Source: Tabrizicola piscis
GTDB taxonomy: Bacteria > Pseudomonadota > Alphaproteobacteria > Rhodobacterales > Rhodobacteraceae
Assembly: GCF_003940805.1 (NCBI RefSeq)
Contig: NZ_CP034328.1
Location: forward strand, 1,284,001 to 1,348,000
Length of the DNA stretch: 64,000 bases
Direction: 5' to 3'
Made by a program: the position numbers and the translations under genes. Below, in pieces: positions 27,476-36,361 of this stretch (positions within the stretch are counted from its first letter, which is position 1; each line of letters begins with the position of its first letter). The notes under the pieces are model-generated. The model was not told the origin of the DNA, ran no database searches, and was given only the letters and a program-made list of their open reading frames with translations.

Positions 27476-27952
27476 ATGCCGTCCATTATTGTGCTGACAC
27501 AGGAACTTCCAGCTACTGATATGGCCAACATTCCGCCTTCCCATGAGCAGGCTTTGCTTGCCGGAATGAAGATCTTCGGGAACTTCCATATCAACAACTA
27601 TGATCAGACTTCCTCCCAGACTGCTGCGGAATCCCTGAAGCGCGCGTTTCAACATGCGATTACAAATGGCTGCACCGTCTATTATTGGAGCAACAAGCTG
27701 TCCCGGTTTGTCAAACTGACCAATCCAACTAGATCTGGGGTCAACATCAACTTTACCGAGTCTGAAGGCGGCAATTTCAAAATTCACGTTCATCTGGACG
27801 AAGGCGGGAATAATCCAAAGATGAACATCACGATGCCGATCGGCGACCACACCACCTATCTGGACCTGTTCAACGCCCTTTCGGCGCAGGACCATAATGC
27901 GGGGTCGATCGAATTCTTCGCCGCCGCGACCCTTATCAGTCGCTGCAAATAG
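27476..27952 (+). CDS. Unknown protein paired with the haem peroxidase
   Basis: A 158-residue soluble protein; no signal peptide or membrane segment. It is rich in N, H and T, with an alternating pattern (GVNINFTESEGGNFKIHVHL) suggesting beta strands, and an odd-looking HVHLDEGG and PIGDHTTY that could bind metal. Base composition is lower in GC than the peroxidase gene. The ATG at 27476 follows GGAGAG and is only 12 bases from the peroxidase stop, so the two are cotranscribed. The stop codon abuts the stop of the convergent cyclase-type gene. I recognise no family; a peroxidase partner or substrate is inference. Confidence 0.7.
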   Translation: MPSIIVLTQELPATDMANIPPSHEQALLAGMKIFGNFHINNYDQTSSQTAAESLKRAFQHAITNGCTVYYWSNKLSRFVKLTNPTRSGVNINFTESEGGNFKIHVHLDEGGNNPKMNITMPIGDHTTYLDLFNALSAQDHNAGSIEFFAAATLISRCK

Positions 27953-30499
27953 TCATTGCCCGCGCATCGCAGTTTCAAGCGCCGCGCGCAGGCTTTCGCG
28001 GTCCGCAGCGTTGCGGATCGGGTAAGCGTCAGTGAACCAGTTCAGCACCGCCTCGGCGGTCGGGGGGGTGGTGCCGGCCCAGACCGGGCGCACCGCGTCG
28101 ATCAGACGCCCGAACTCTTGCCGTGCCGCGTCAATCTGGCCAAGGCGCACCAAGGATGCGGCGGTCCAGCCGGGGTTGTCCACGATCCGGTCGCCCGAAA
28201 GCCGCGCGGCCGCCACGGCCTCTTCATGCCGCGCGGACAGAAAATGCACCGAGGCGATGTAGCACCACTGGTAATCGCTCAGCAGGGGCGAGATGCGCTG
28301 GACATGCGCGACAAGGGCCTGCGCCCGGTCGGGATGACCGACAAAGGCGTAGCCCATGGCGCAGGATACCAGCGTCGCGGCGCTGTTGGGGTTCAGGCGC
28401 GCCGCCAGATCAAAATGGATCGCCGCACGGTCGAAGGCATTGGTCATTGCGGCGGTCCAGGCCACGGCAAGGTGGTTGCGGGCGTCGAGGGGATCAATTT
28501 CAACGGCCCGCTCGGCATAGGCGTGTGCCTGCCGCGCACTGGCAACGGACCGGGACAGGCCGGGGCGCACCACATGCTGCACGTTGCGGAAACTGGCAAG
28601 GCTGGAATAGGCCGGGGCAAAGCCTTCATCCCGCTCGATGACGCGCAGCAGGATCGCCTCCGCTTCGTCGGCCGCCGCTGGCTCCCAGCGTGCGAAGATC
28701 TGTTCTGCCCGAAGCCACTCGTCATGGCTCAATGCGTCATTCCCGCCCGAACGGGTGACCCGGTAAAGGCGGTCAGCAGAGATGTAGGTTTCAAGATGCG
28801 CTGCGATCCGTCCGATGATGGTGCGCTGCAGATTGGCCCAGTCCTGAAGACTGACGGTGTATTCGTCGCTCCACACCACACGATTTGCGGTGTCACGAAG
28901 CCTTACCCGCAGTTGCGGACCCGACGCAGTTGCAAGGTAAGTGCCTGAAATTGCATATTGCCCGGGCGCAGGGTCCGTTTGTGTGGCGATGCCCGGTTCG
29001 TCCGTGTCGGTCACCGACCATTCGCGAAAACGCGCCAGATTTGCCAGAAGCTCGCTTCGAAAGCCTGCCATGACATGGTCCTCGACCAAACCACTCCCGC
29101 CAAAGGACAGAACGTCAATGCGCAAGAGTCGCGTGCGCGCGGATTGACTGGCGACAGTATCCGGTTTGGACGGCCTCGGCTCGGCAACCGAACCCTCGCG
29201 GGCTGACCGCAGCGCCTCGGTCACATCAGCGCCGGGTGCAAGATCGAAGCGGCTTCGCAGGTAGCTTTCCAGTCGGGCATATTCTCCAAGCGCCGCTGCC
29301 CGATTCCGGTTCAGCGCGTGATACCAGATCAGAGCGGCCGAGGCGGCTTCGTTGCCCGGGTCGATCCCGATGATTGCCTGTGCCGCATCGCGGCTGATAT
29401 CGTCCCCCAGCGTGGATCTTCCCAGAAGACCGGACAAGGCCGCCAGCATCCGCGACCGCCACGATGCCCGCATCACTTGAAGCCATCCCGTGAACACCGG
29501 GCTTAGCCCGTCAAAGCCGTCCAGAATGAGATCCGGCCAGTCGGTCGTCTTGAGCAGAAGGTCCGGCACCCGGCCCCGCCGGATCTCGCGTTCAGCGACC
29601 ACAAGGTCGGTGTCGAAGTGCAATTCGTTCAGGCCAATGCAGCCGTCGGCGGACACAACAAGCCGCGCAAGATCCCCGGAAAGCGATTGCATCAGCTTTC
29701 GGCGGCATTCGGCAAAAGCGCGGGCTGCGGCCTTCTGCTCTCCCGGCCAGAGCAGGCTTGCCATCTTTTCATGGCGCTGTCGTAGTCCTTCGCTCAGCAC
29801 CAGGAACCCAAACAGGGCAGAGGATTTTCTGCTTGCCGGAAAGTTGACCTCTGCCCCCGGAAACCGCAGCGCCAGTTTGCCGACAAGCGTCACCAGCGGA
29901 ATCTCAACGTCCGGCGTTTGGGATACGGCACCTTCTTCGGGGATGAGGTAGAGCGGTATCTGCTCGGCGATGTTTTTAAGGGGAGGGCTGCCAAAGGATT
30001 CAAAGCGATACCCGCTTTCTTGCCGAACCTCGTTATATGCAAGTTCCGACAGGACACAGCTGCCCGGCAATGCCTCGGCCTGAATGCGGGCCGCCACATT
30101 GACAGCGTGGCCGTAGATCGCTCCATTGACGTCATGCACGTCTCCGGCATGAATTCCCACGCGGAACCGGGTGCGCGTCGCCTGCCCTTCCTGGCGCTTG
30201 GACACAAGACGATGCAATTCCATGCCGAATTCGACAGCATCCATCACCCGCTCGAACAGAACGAGATAGCCATCGCCCGTCGTCTGAACGAGCCGCCCTC
30301 CAAAGCGAGCGCCAAGTTCTTCGACAAGATCGCTGCACGCAATCATGAAGTCCAGCGTTCCAAGCTCGTCGCGGCTCATGAGGGCGCTGTATCCGACAAT
30401 GTCGGCGAACAGCACGGCGTGATGTCGCGTCACGGCTGTACTCGGCTGTCCGTGGCGGACATCCGACCGTTCATCGGTGCTGGCGACAAGCTCAGGCAT
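27953..30499 (-). CDS. Cyclase-homology / BTAD / TolB-like / TPR regulator
   Basis: About 848 residues. A class III nucleotidyl cyclase domain (about 25-200) is followed by a SARP-type BTAD-like region (about 205-430), a TolB-like domain with SGTYLATASGPQLRVRLRD, and TPR-like repeats to the end. Metal-binding D33 (LFADIVGYS) and D76 (TTGDGYL) and the transition-state pair N134/R138 (AVNVAAR) are kept, but the purine-selecting Lys and Asp positions are Q72 and H131. It may thus not make cAMP. The ATG at 30499 is preferred over 30574, which would overlap YcaO. It ends against the unknown 158-residue gene and is divergent from YcaO by about 20 bases. Confidence 0.75.
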   Translation of the reverse strand: MPELVASTDERSDVRHGQPSTAVTRHHAVLFADIVGYSALMSRDELGTLDFMIACSDLVEELGARFGGRLVQTTGDGYLVLFERVMDAVEFGMELHRLVSKRQEGQATRTRFRVGIHAGDVHDVNGAIYGHAVNVAARIQAEALPGSCVLSELAYNEVRQESGYRFESFGSPPLKNIAEQIPLYLIPEEGAVSQTPDVEIPLVTLVGKLALRFPGAEVNFPASRKSSALFGFLVLSEGLRQRHEKMASLLWPGEQKAAARAFAECRRKLMQSLSGDLARLVVSADGCIGLNELHFDTDLVVAEREIRRGRVPDLLLKTTDWPDLILDGFDGLSPVFTGWLQVMRASWRSRMLAALSGLLGRSTLGDDISRDAAQAIIGIDPGNEAASAALIWYHALNRNRAAALGEYARLESYLRSRFDLAPGADVTEALRSAREGSVAEPRPSKPDTVASQSARTRLLRIDVLSFGGSGLVEDHVMAGFRSELLANLARFREWSVTDTDEPGIATQTDPAPGQYAISGTYLATASGPQLRVRLRDTANRVVWSDEYTVSLQDWANLQRTIIGRIAAHLETYISADRLYRVTRSGGNDALSHDEWLRAEQIFARWEPAAADEAEAILLRVIERDEGFAPAYSSLASFRNVQHVVRPGLSRSVASARQAHAYAERAVEIDPLDARNHLAVAWTAAMTNAFDRAAIHFDLAARLNPNSAATLVSCAMGYAFVGHPDRAQALVAHVQRISPLLSDYQWCYIASVHFLSARHEEAVAAARLSGDRIVDNPGWTAASLVRLGQIDAARQEFGRLIDAVRPVWAGTTPPTAEAVLNWFTDAYPIRNAADRESLRAALETAMRGQ

Positions 30500-30519
30500 C
30501 GTGATCCGGAATTTCGCTG

Positions 30520-31719
30520 ATGTATTCGCTGGATACACTAGAGCGCCATTTTCGGCAAATTCGAATGTCGCCACCGGATTGGCCGCGCCATGTGATCGCC
30601 GCGGTTGCCGGGGAAGACGCCATTGCGCAGTGGCCCCGTTTTCCGCAAGGCGCGACGCTTGCGCAGCACCGCCTCGGGCACGGCGCCGGGGAAGACGTCG
30701 CGACTGCCCGAACGCGGGCGGTTGGAGAGCTTGTGGAGATCGCGAGTTGCTGCGTCTGGGGCGACGAGGACATCAGAACAGCCGCGCAAGCGGACTTGCC
30801 GGGCCAAAGTTTCGGGCCGTCTGAACTATGCGGCTTCTCGACGGCCCAGACAGCGGATCGGGAGTTGTGGAACCGGCACCTCACGGGTCTCGACTGGATT
30901 CCTGAAACGGCAGACCCGGCTCAGCCGCTCGACTGGATGCAGGCGAAATGCCTGTTCACCGGTGAGGCGATCTTCGTTCCGGCGGATTGCGTGCTGATCG
31001 GACGGCGTGCACCCGGGGACGTGGCGGCCTGTGCCATCGCGGATACGAACGGCTGTGCCGCAGGCGCAACGAAAGAAGACGCGTGCCTGCGCGCCCTTTT
31101 CGAATTGATCGAGCGCGATGCGGTGGGGCTATGGTGGTATGGCCAAAGACACGCGCCTGTCATCGAACAAGCCTCGCACGAGGTCTGCGAACCTGTCCAA
31201 ATGCACCTAGAGCGGCGCGGACGACGCCTGCTGCTCCTTGACGTCACGTCTGACCTTGGCGTTCCAACGGTTGCAGCTTTGGCCATGGATGCAGCTGGTG
31301 GCCACGTCGGGGCGGGCTTCGCGACACGGGCGAACCTGAATGCCGCCGTTTGCGCGGCAGTTACCGAGCTCATGCAGATGGAACTCCGGGTCGCCGCCGC
31401 GCAATCCGGGCTATCGTCTGATGCTGTGCTGAAGCCATGGTTCCAAGAGGTCCGCTTCAAGCAGCTGATCCCATTTCTGGATCAACCGCGCATCGAACAG
31501 GTTCCTCATTCAAAAGCCGATATTGACCTTGATGTCTGCATGACGCGCCTGAAGGCAGCCGGCTGTCGGTTTGCCATACTTGATTTCACACGTCCCGAGT
31601 TCGCCGTTCCGGTCATCCGCGCAATCGCACCTGACCTTTGCCACTGGAAACCACGTTTCGGCCGCAAGAGGCTGTCAGCCGGCAACGGCGCAATCAACCC
31701 TCAGCTCTTGCGCATATGA
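30520..31719 (+). CDS. Stand-alone YcaO-domain protein
   Basis: A 399-residue YcaO protein. The ATP/metal-binding acidic motifs are present: TRAVGELVEI (E70, E73) and TKEDACLRALFELIERDAVG (E195, E198). YcaO enzymes use ATP to cyclise or thioamidate peptide backbones, or act in ribosomal S12 modification. The C-terminus lacks the proline-rich tail of azoline-forming cyclodehydratases, and no E1-like partner, TfuA or precursor peptide gene is visible. The start at 30520 has no clear ribosome-binding site; 30565 is an alternative. It is divergent from the cyclase-type regulator and stops 34 bases before tRNA-Thr. Substrate unknown. Confidence 0.8.
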   Translation: MYSLDTLERHFRQIRMSPPDWPRHVIAAVAGEDAIAQWPRFPQGATLAQHRLGHGAGEDVATARTRAVGELVEIASCCVWGDEDIRTAAQADLPGQSFGPSELCGFSTAQTADRELWNRHLTGLDWIPETADPAQPLDWMQAKCLFTGEAIFVPADCVLIGRRAPGDVAACAIADTNGCAAGATKEDACLRALFELIERDAVGLWWYGQRHAPVIEQASHEVCEPVQMHLERRGRRLLLLDVTSDLGVPTVAALAMDAAGGHVGAGFATRANLNAAVCAAVTELMQMELRVAAAQSGLSSDAVLKPWFQEVRFKQLIPFLDQPRIEQVPHSKADIDLDVCMTRLKAAGCRFAILDFTRPEFAVPVIRAIAPDLCHWKPRFGRKRLSAGNGAINPQLLRI

Positions 31720-31753
31720 GCGAAGGATACTTTTTCAGAATCAAGGAGATAAA

Positions 31754-31828
<75 letters not shown>

Positions 31829-31937
31829 GCCGTTGATGGCGGGGGAGATAGACGCAATCGGGAAAGGGTGCAAGAGGGTTTTCCTTGGTCTCGCACCGGT
31901 CTCTGGACCGCCATCCCCACCTGCGCTATGGAGACCC

Positions 31938-32114
31938 ATGCGCAGCCCATCCGACCCGTCGAACCGCGAAAGGCCCGGAAACCCCAAGCCTGCTACGGCG
32001 CGGGAGGACCGGCTCAAGGCGGCGCTGAAGGCCAACATGGCGCGCAGGAAGGCTCAGGCGAAGGCCAGGACCAACCGGGATACCGGGTCCGGCGAAACCG
32101 ACAATAACGGATAG
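31938..32114 (+). CDS. Small basic protein upstream of murA
   Basis: Fifty-eight residues, rich in K and R, with a helical centre ([20 protein letters not shown]) and flexible ends. The ATG at 31938 follows GGAG at seven bases; the frame open from 31833 has no such signal and overlaps the region before tRNA-Thr. Its stop is five bases before murA, so they are cotranscribed. Similar short KANxARRKAQ proteins precede murA in related bacteria as I recall. Role unknown; the charge would suit nucleic-acid or ribosome contact. Confidence 0.75.
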   Translation: MRSPSDPSNRERPGNPKPATAREDRLKAALKANMARRKAQAKARTNRDTGSGETDNNG

Positions 32115-32119
32115 GGCAG

Positions 32120-33388
32120 ATGGATTCGATACTGGTGCGCGGCAATGGGGCTTTGTCGGGGGCAATCCCGATTGCGGGGGCGAAGAACGCCTGCTTGACG
32201 TTGATGCCCGCGACGCTTCTGTCGGATGAACCGCTGACGCTGACCAACGCGCCGCGCCTGTCGGACATCGCCACGATGACCCAGTTGCTGCAATCGCTGG
32301 GGGCCGAGGTGGCAAGTCTGCAGGACGGCCTTGTGCTGGCGCTGTCCAGCCATTCGATCACCAACTTCAAGGCCGACTACGACATTGTCCGCAAGATGCG
32401 CGCCTCGATCCTTGTGCTTGGGCCGATGCTGGCGCGCTATGGCCACGCGGTCGTGTCCTTGCCGGGCGGCTGCGCCATTGGGGCCCGGCCGGTGGACCTG
32501 CACCTCAAGGCGCTTGAGGCGATGGGCGCCGATCTTGACCTGCGCGATGGCTATGTCCATGCCAAGGCCCCCGGCGGGCGGCTGAAGGGCGCGGTTGTGG
32601 ATTTCCCCTTTGTCTCGGTCGGGGCGACCGAAAACGCGCTGATGGCGGCAACGCTGGCCAAGGGGACGACCGTTCTGAAGAACGCAGCGCGCGAGCCCGA
32701 GATTGTCGACCTCGCCCGCTGCCTGAAGAAGATGGGCGCGAAGATTGAGGGTGAGGGTACGTCCACCATCACCATCGAGGGGACCGACCGCCTTGGCGGG
32801 GCCACGCATCAGGTGGTCACCGACCGGATCGAACTTGGCACCTACATGCTCGTCCCCGCCATCTGCGGCGGTGAGGTGGAATGCCTTGGCGGCACGCTGG
32901 AACTGGTGGGTGCCTTCGCCGAAAAGCTGGATCAGGCGGGCGTGTCGGTGACCCAGACCAACCGGGGGCTGAAAGTGTCGCGCAAGAACGGCCGCGTCCG
33001 GGCCGTCGATGTGATGACCGAACCCTTCCCCGGCTTCCCGACCGACCTGCAGGCCCAGATGATGGCGCTGCTTTGCACGGCTGACGGTGTGTCTGTGCTG
33101 GAAGAAAAGATCTTTGAAAACCGGTTCATGCATGCCCCCGAATTGATCCGGATGGGCGCAAGGATCGACGTGCACGGCGGCACTGCCACGGTGACCGGGG
33201 TGGAACGCCTGCGCGGCGCGCCGGTCATGGCGACCGACTTGCGCGCGTCAGTCTCGCTGATCCTTGCAGGGCTTGCGGCGGAAGGTGAAACCGTGGTCAG
33301 CCGCGTTTACCATCTGGATCGCGGGTATGAGCGGGTGGAAGAAAAGCTGCGCGCCTGCGGGGCGCAGATCGAGCGGATCTCGGCATGA
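32120..33388 (+). CDS. murA: UDP-N-acetylglucosamine 1-carboxyvinyltransferase
   Basis: A 422-residue enzyme that performs the first committed step of peptidoglycan synthesis, adding enolpyruvate from PEP to UDP-GlcNAc. The substrate lysine lies in AGAKNACLT (K22), and the catalytic cysteine is C118 in [13 protein letters not shown], so the protein should be sensitive to fosfomycin as a Cys-type MurA. It starts at the ATG at 32120 behind AGGGCAG and overlaps the next gene by four bases (ATGA). Confidence 0.97.
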   Translation: MDSILVRGNGALSGAIPIAGAKNACLTLMPATLLSDEPLTLTNAPRLSDIATMTQLLQSLGAEVASLQDGLVLALSSHSITNFKADYDIVRKMRASILVLGPMLARYGHAVVSLPGGCAIGARPVDLHLKALEAMGADLDLRDGYVHAKAPGGRLKGAVVDFPFVSVGATENALMAATLAKGTTVLKNAAREPEIVDLARCLKKMGAKIEGEGTSTITIEGTDRLGGATHQVVTDRIELGTYMLVPAICGGEVECLGGTLELVGAFAEKLDQAGVSVTQTNRGLKVSRKNGRVRAVDVMTEPFPGFPTDLQAQMMALLCTADGVSVLEEKIFENRFMHAPELIRMGARIDVHGGTATVTGVERLRGAPVMATDLRASVSLILAGLAAEGETVVSRVYHLDRGYERVEEKLRACGAQIERISA

Positions 33389-33858
33389 CCGATGCCCGCT
33401 TTCAGGATGGCGGTGAGGGGCCGCTGCATCTTGTGGCGCAAGACGCCGAAGATGTGCGCGTGATCTCGACCCTTGTGCAAGACGCGGTCCTGCCGGTGAC
33501 CGAGATCAGCCACGACCCCAAGCGCCGCCGCTTTGCGCTGATGCTGAACCGGTTCCGTTGGGAAGACCGCAGCCAGGCCGAGGCGGTGGGCCGGCCCTAT
33601 GAGCGTGTCCGGTCGGTGCTGGTGGTCGAGGATGTGCTGAAGGTGCAAAGCTTCGGCATTGACCGCAGCGACAAGGATCTGGTGCTGTCGCTCCTCTCGG
33701 TCGACTTTGCGGCGGGCGCGGATGGCACGGGCCGCCTGACGCTGACCCTAGCAGGCGATGGTGCCATTGCGCTGGATGTCGAGGCGCTGGAAGTGCGGCT
33801 GGAAGACGTGACCCGCCCCTACCGCGCGCCCTCGGGCAAGGTTCCAACCCACGACTGA
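33385..33858 (+). CDS. DUF2948-family protein
   Basis: A 157-residue soluble protein with the DUF2948 features [27 protein letters not shown] near the start and [14 protein letters not shown] at the end. This family is largely restricted to alphaproteobacteria and sits between murA and hisD. No activity is known. Its ATG overlaps the murA stop as ATGA, so translation is coupled. Three hairpins follow the stop. Confidence 0.85.
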   Translation: MTDARFQDGGEGPLHLVAQDAEDVRVISTLVQDAVLPVTEISHDPKRRRFALMLNRFRWEDRSQAEAVGRPYERVRSVLVVEDVLKVQSFGIDRSDKDLVLSLLSVDFAAGADGTGRLTLTLAGDGAIALDVEALEVRLEDVTRPYRAPSGKVPTHD

Positions 33859-33868
33859 TCGCCTCACC

Positions 33869-33936
33869 CCGGAATTTTCAAAAATTCCGGACCGGAGCCT
33901 TCAAAGGCTCCGACCCGATGTCTTCGAAGAAATCGG
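33869..33936. repeat. Three tandem hairpins between DUF2948 and hisD
   Basis: Three different palindromes follow each other with only two bases between them: CCGGAATTTT/AAAATTCCGG at 33869-33890, CGGAGCCTT/AAGGCTCCG at 33893-33912, and CCGAT-TCTTC/GAAGA-ATCGG at 33915-33936. Each has a tiny TTCA-, TTCA- or TTCG-type loop. No T-run follows. The design, a fixed loop with differing arms, looks like a structured repeat unit rather than chance. Confidence 0.8.
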
Positions 33937-34023
33937 CCCCGGCCCAACGCTGTCGCACTGGTCCGGCTTGAGGCCCCCGCCCCCCCGCGCTATCTGGGGC
34001 CCAACTGCTGAAAGGTCCCAGCC

Positions 34024-35325
34024 ATGCCCGTGTTCCTGAACTCTGCCGATCCGGGCTTTGAAACCGCTTTCGGCGCGCTGCTTGGCCAAAAGCGCGAAGA
34101 GGCCGAGGATGTGGACCTCGCCGTCGCGCAGATCATCGCCGATGTCCGCGCCCGGGGCGATGCCGAGGTGATCGACCTTACAGCGCGTTTCGACCGGCTG
34201 GTGCTGACCCAGGACACCCTCGCCTTCTCAGACGACGAAATCGCGGCTGAAATTGCCAAGGTCTCGCCCGAAGATCGCGCCGCACTCGAACTGGCCGCTG
34301 ACCGCATCCGCGCCTACCACGCCCGCCAGAAGCCGCAGGATGACAGCTGGACCGATGCCAGCGGCGCGACCCTTGGCTGGCGTTGGACGCCGGTTTCCGC
34401 CGCGGGGCTTTATGTGCCGGGGGGGACCGCCTCCTATCCGTCCAGCGTGCTGATGAACGCGATCCCGGCCAAGGTGGCGGGGGTTGAACGCCTTGTCATC
34501 GCCTGCCCCACCCCGGGGGGTGTGGTCAATCCACTGGTCCTGCTGGCCGCGCAGATTGCAGGGGTCGATGTGGTCTACCGCATCGGTGGCGCGCAGGCGA
34601 TTGCCGCGCTGGCCTATGGCACCCAGACCATCGCCCCGGTCGACAAGATCACCGGCCCCGGCAATGCCTATGTCGCCGCCGCCAAGCGCCGGGTCTTTGG
34701 CCGCGTCGGCATCGACATGATCGCCGGGCCATCGGAAATCCTCGTCATCGCTGATGGCGACAACGACCCCGACTGGATCGCGCTTGACCTCCTAAGCCAA
34801 GCCGAACACGACGCTTCGGCCCAGTCGATCCTGATCACCACGGATGCCGCCTTTGGCCAAGCCGTCGCCGCCGCCGTCGCCAAGCGGCTGGAGATGCTGG
34901 ACCGCCGTGCCATCGCCGGGGCCAGCTGGCGCGACAACGGGGCCGTCATCACCGTCCAGACCCTTGACGAAGCCGCCGCCTTGTCCAACCGCATCGCGCC
35001 CGAGCATCTGGAGCTTTGCACCAGTGACCCCGATGCGCTGAGCCAGAAGATCACCCACGCCGGCGCGATCTTCCTTGGCCAGTGGACGCCAGAGGCGATT
35101 GGCGATTATGTCGGCGGCCCGAACCATGTGCTGCCTACGGCACGCTCGGCCCGGTTTTCATCCGGCCTCTCGGTGCTTGATTTCATGAAGCGCACCACCC
35201 TTGCCAAGATGACCCCAGCCGCGCTCAAGGCCATCGGCCCCGCCGCCGAACGTCTGGCGATCAGCGAAAGCCTGCAGGCGCACGGCCTTTCCGTCCGTGC
35301 CCGCCTTGACCGGCTGAACGATTGA
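34024..35325 (+). CDS. hisD: Histidinol dehydrogenase
   Basis: A 433-residue zinc enzyme that oxidises L-histidinol to histidine in two NAD-dependent steps. Family motifs include GLYVPGGTASYPSSVLMN, KITGPGNAYVAAAKR, IDMIAGPSEI and PEHLELC, and the length is normal. The ATG at 34024 has AAAGG upstream. Upstream hairpins separate it from murA and DUF2948. It precedes UPF0262 and a phosphatase-like gene in a conserved alphaproteobacterial order. Confidence 0.97.
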   Translation: MPVFLNSADPGFETAFGALLGQKREEAEDVDLAVAQIIADVRARGDAEVIDLTARFDRLVLTQDTLAFSDDEIAAEIAKVSPEDRAALELAADRIRAYHARQKPQDDSWTDASGATLGWRWTPVSAAGLYVPGGTASYPSSVLMNAIPAKVAGVERLVIACPTPGGVVNPLVLLAAQIAGVDVVYRIGGAQAIAALAYGTQTIAPVDKITGPGNAYVAAAKRRVFGRVGIDMIAGPSEILVIADGDNDPDWIALDLLSQAEHDASAQSILITTDAAFGQAVAAAVAKRLEMLDRRAIAGASWRDNGAVITVQTLDEAAALSNRIAPEHLELCTSDPDALSQKITHAGAIFLGQWTPEAIGDYVGGPNHVLPTARSARFSSGLSVLDFMKRTTLAKMTPAALKAIGPAAERLAISESLQAHGLSVRARLDRLND

Positions 35326-35408
35326 CCGGCTGAACGATTGCCCCCTTCGCGCTTGCGAAGCGGGCAGCGGTCGGGCATCAAAACAGGGTTCGCGCTGAAG
35401 GGCTGCAC

Positions 35409-35885
35409 ATGAACCGTATCTGCCACATCGAGATCGACGAAAAAGGCCTCGCCCGCCCCACGCCCGAGATCGAGCAGGAACGCCGCGTGGCGATCTATGA
35501 CCTTTTGGAAGAGAATCTCTTCGTCCTGCCCAAAAAGCCCGACCGAGAGCTTCCCGCAGGGCCTTACCGCGTCAAACTTGCCATCCGCGACGGCCGCCTC
35601 GTGTTCGACATCTGTACCGAGGACGGCGAAAAGGCTGCTGAATTCCACCTGTCGCTGGGCCCGTTCCGGCAGGTGGTGAAGGACTACTTCCAAATCTGCG
35701 AAAACTACTTCGACGCCGTCAAGCGCCTGCCCCCCAGCCAGATCGAGGCGATCGACATGGCCCGCCGTGGCATCCACAACGAAGGCGCCTCGATCCTGCG
35801 CGAACGGCTGGAAGGGAAAGCCGACGTCGACACCGACACCGCGCGCCGCCTGTTTACCCTGATCTGCGTCCTGCACTGGGGCTGA
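35409..35885 (+). CDS. UPF0262-family protein
   Basis: A 158-residue soluble protein. It begins NRICHIEIDEKGLARPTPEIEQ and contains LGPFRQVVKDYFQICENYFDAVK and MARRGIHNEGASIL, which are hallmarks of the uncharacterised UPF0262 family of alphaproteobacteria. The ATG at 35409 has GAAGGG upstream. It follows hisD by 83 bases and its stop nearly meets the start of the phosphatase-like gene, so those two are coupled. Function unknown. Confidence 0.9.
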   Translation: MNRICHIEIDEKGLARPTPEIEQERRVAIYDLLEENLFVLPKKPDRELPAGPYRVKLAIRDGRLVFDICTEDGEKAAEFHLSLGPFRQVVKDYFQICENYFDAVKRLPPSQIEAIDMARRGIHNEGASILRERLEGKADVDTDTARRLFTLICVLHWG

Positions 35886-35887
35886 GC

Positions 35888-36358
35888 TTGGGCGATTTCC
35901 CCCAGTCGGTACTGTTCTGCTGCGATCACAACGCCGTCCGGTCCCCCATGGCCGAGGCACTGATGAAGCAGATGTACGGCCAGCGCGCCTATGTCCAATC
36001 CGCCGGCGTCAAGAATGACATGGAGGTGGACGGGTTTTCCGTCGCCGTCTGTCAGGAAATGGGGATCGAACTCAGCCGCCACCGCTCACGCAGCTTTGAG
36101 GAGATGCAGGAATGGGGCGATGACCTGTCGCAGTTCGATCTGATCGTCGCACTGTCCCCCGCCAGCCAGCGCATGGCCCTGGAACTGACGCGCTTTCACC
36201 ATCTGGATATCGAGTATTGGCCGATCCTTGATCCCACCGGCCTTGGCGAAACGCGGGATGCAAAGCTGTCAGCCTATCGCCAGACCCGCGACCAGATCAG
36301 GGAAAGAATGCTGACACGCTTCGGCCCGCCGACCGAGGGGGGTGAAGGCACAGCCTGA
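35888..36358 (+). CDS. Low-molecular-weight protein tyrosine phosphatase-like protein
   Basis: A 156-residue protein of the LMW-PTP/arsenate reductase fold. The phosphate-binding loop is CCDHNAVRSP, fitting the C-x5-R-S pattern, with a later acidic WPILDPTGLGE near the expected general-acid aspartate. It starts at TTG 35888, two bases after the UPF0262 stop. Phosphatase or arsenate reductase activity cannot be told apart; the conserved position beside hisD and UPF0262 favours a housekeeping phosphatase over arsenic resistance, since no ars genes are present. Confidence 0.8.
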   Translation: MGDFPQSVLFCCDHNAVRSPMAEALMKQMYGQRAYVQSAGVKNDMEVDGFSVAVCQEMGIELSRHRSRSFEEMQEWGDDLSQFDLIVALSPASQRMALELTRFHHLDIEYWPILDPTGLGETRDAKLSAYRQTRDQIRERMLTRFGPPTEGGEGTA

Positions 36359-36361
36359 CCC

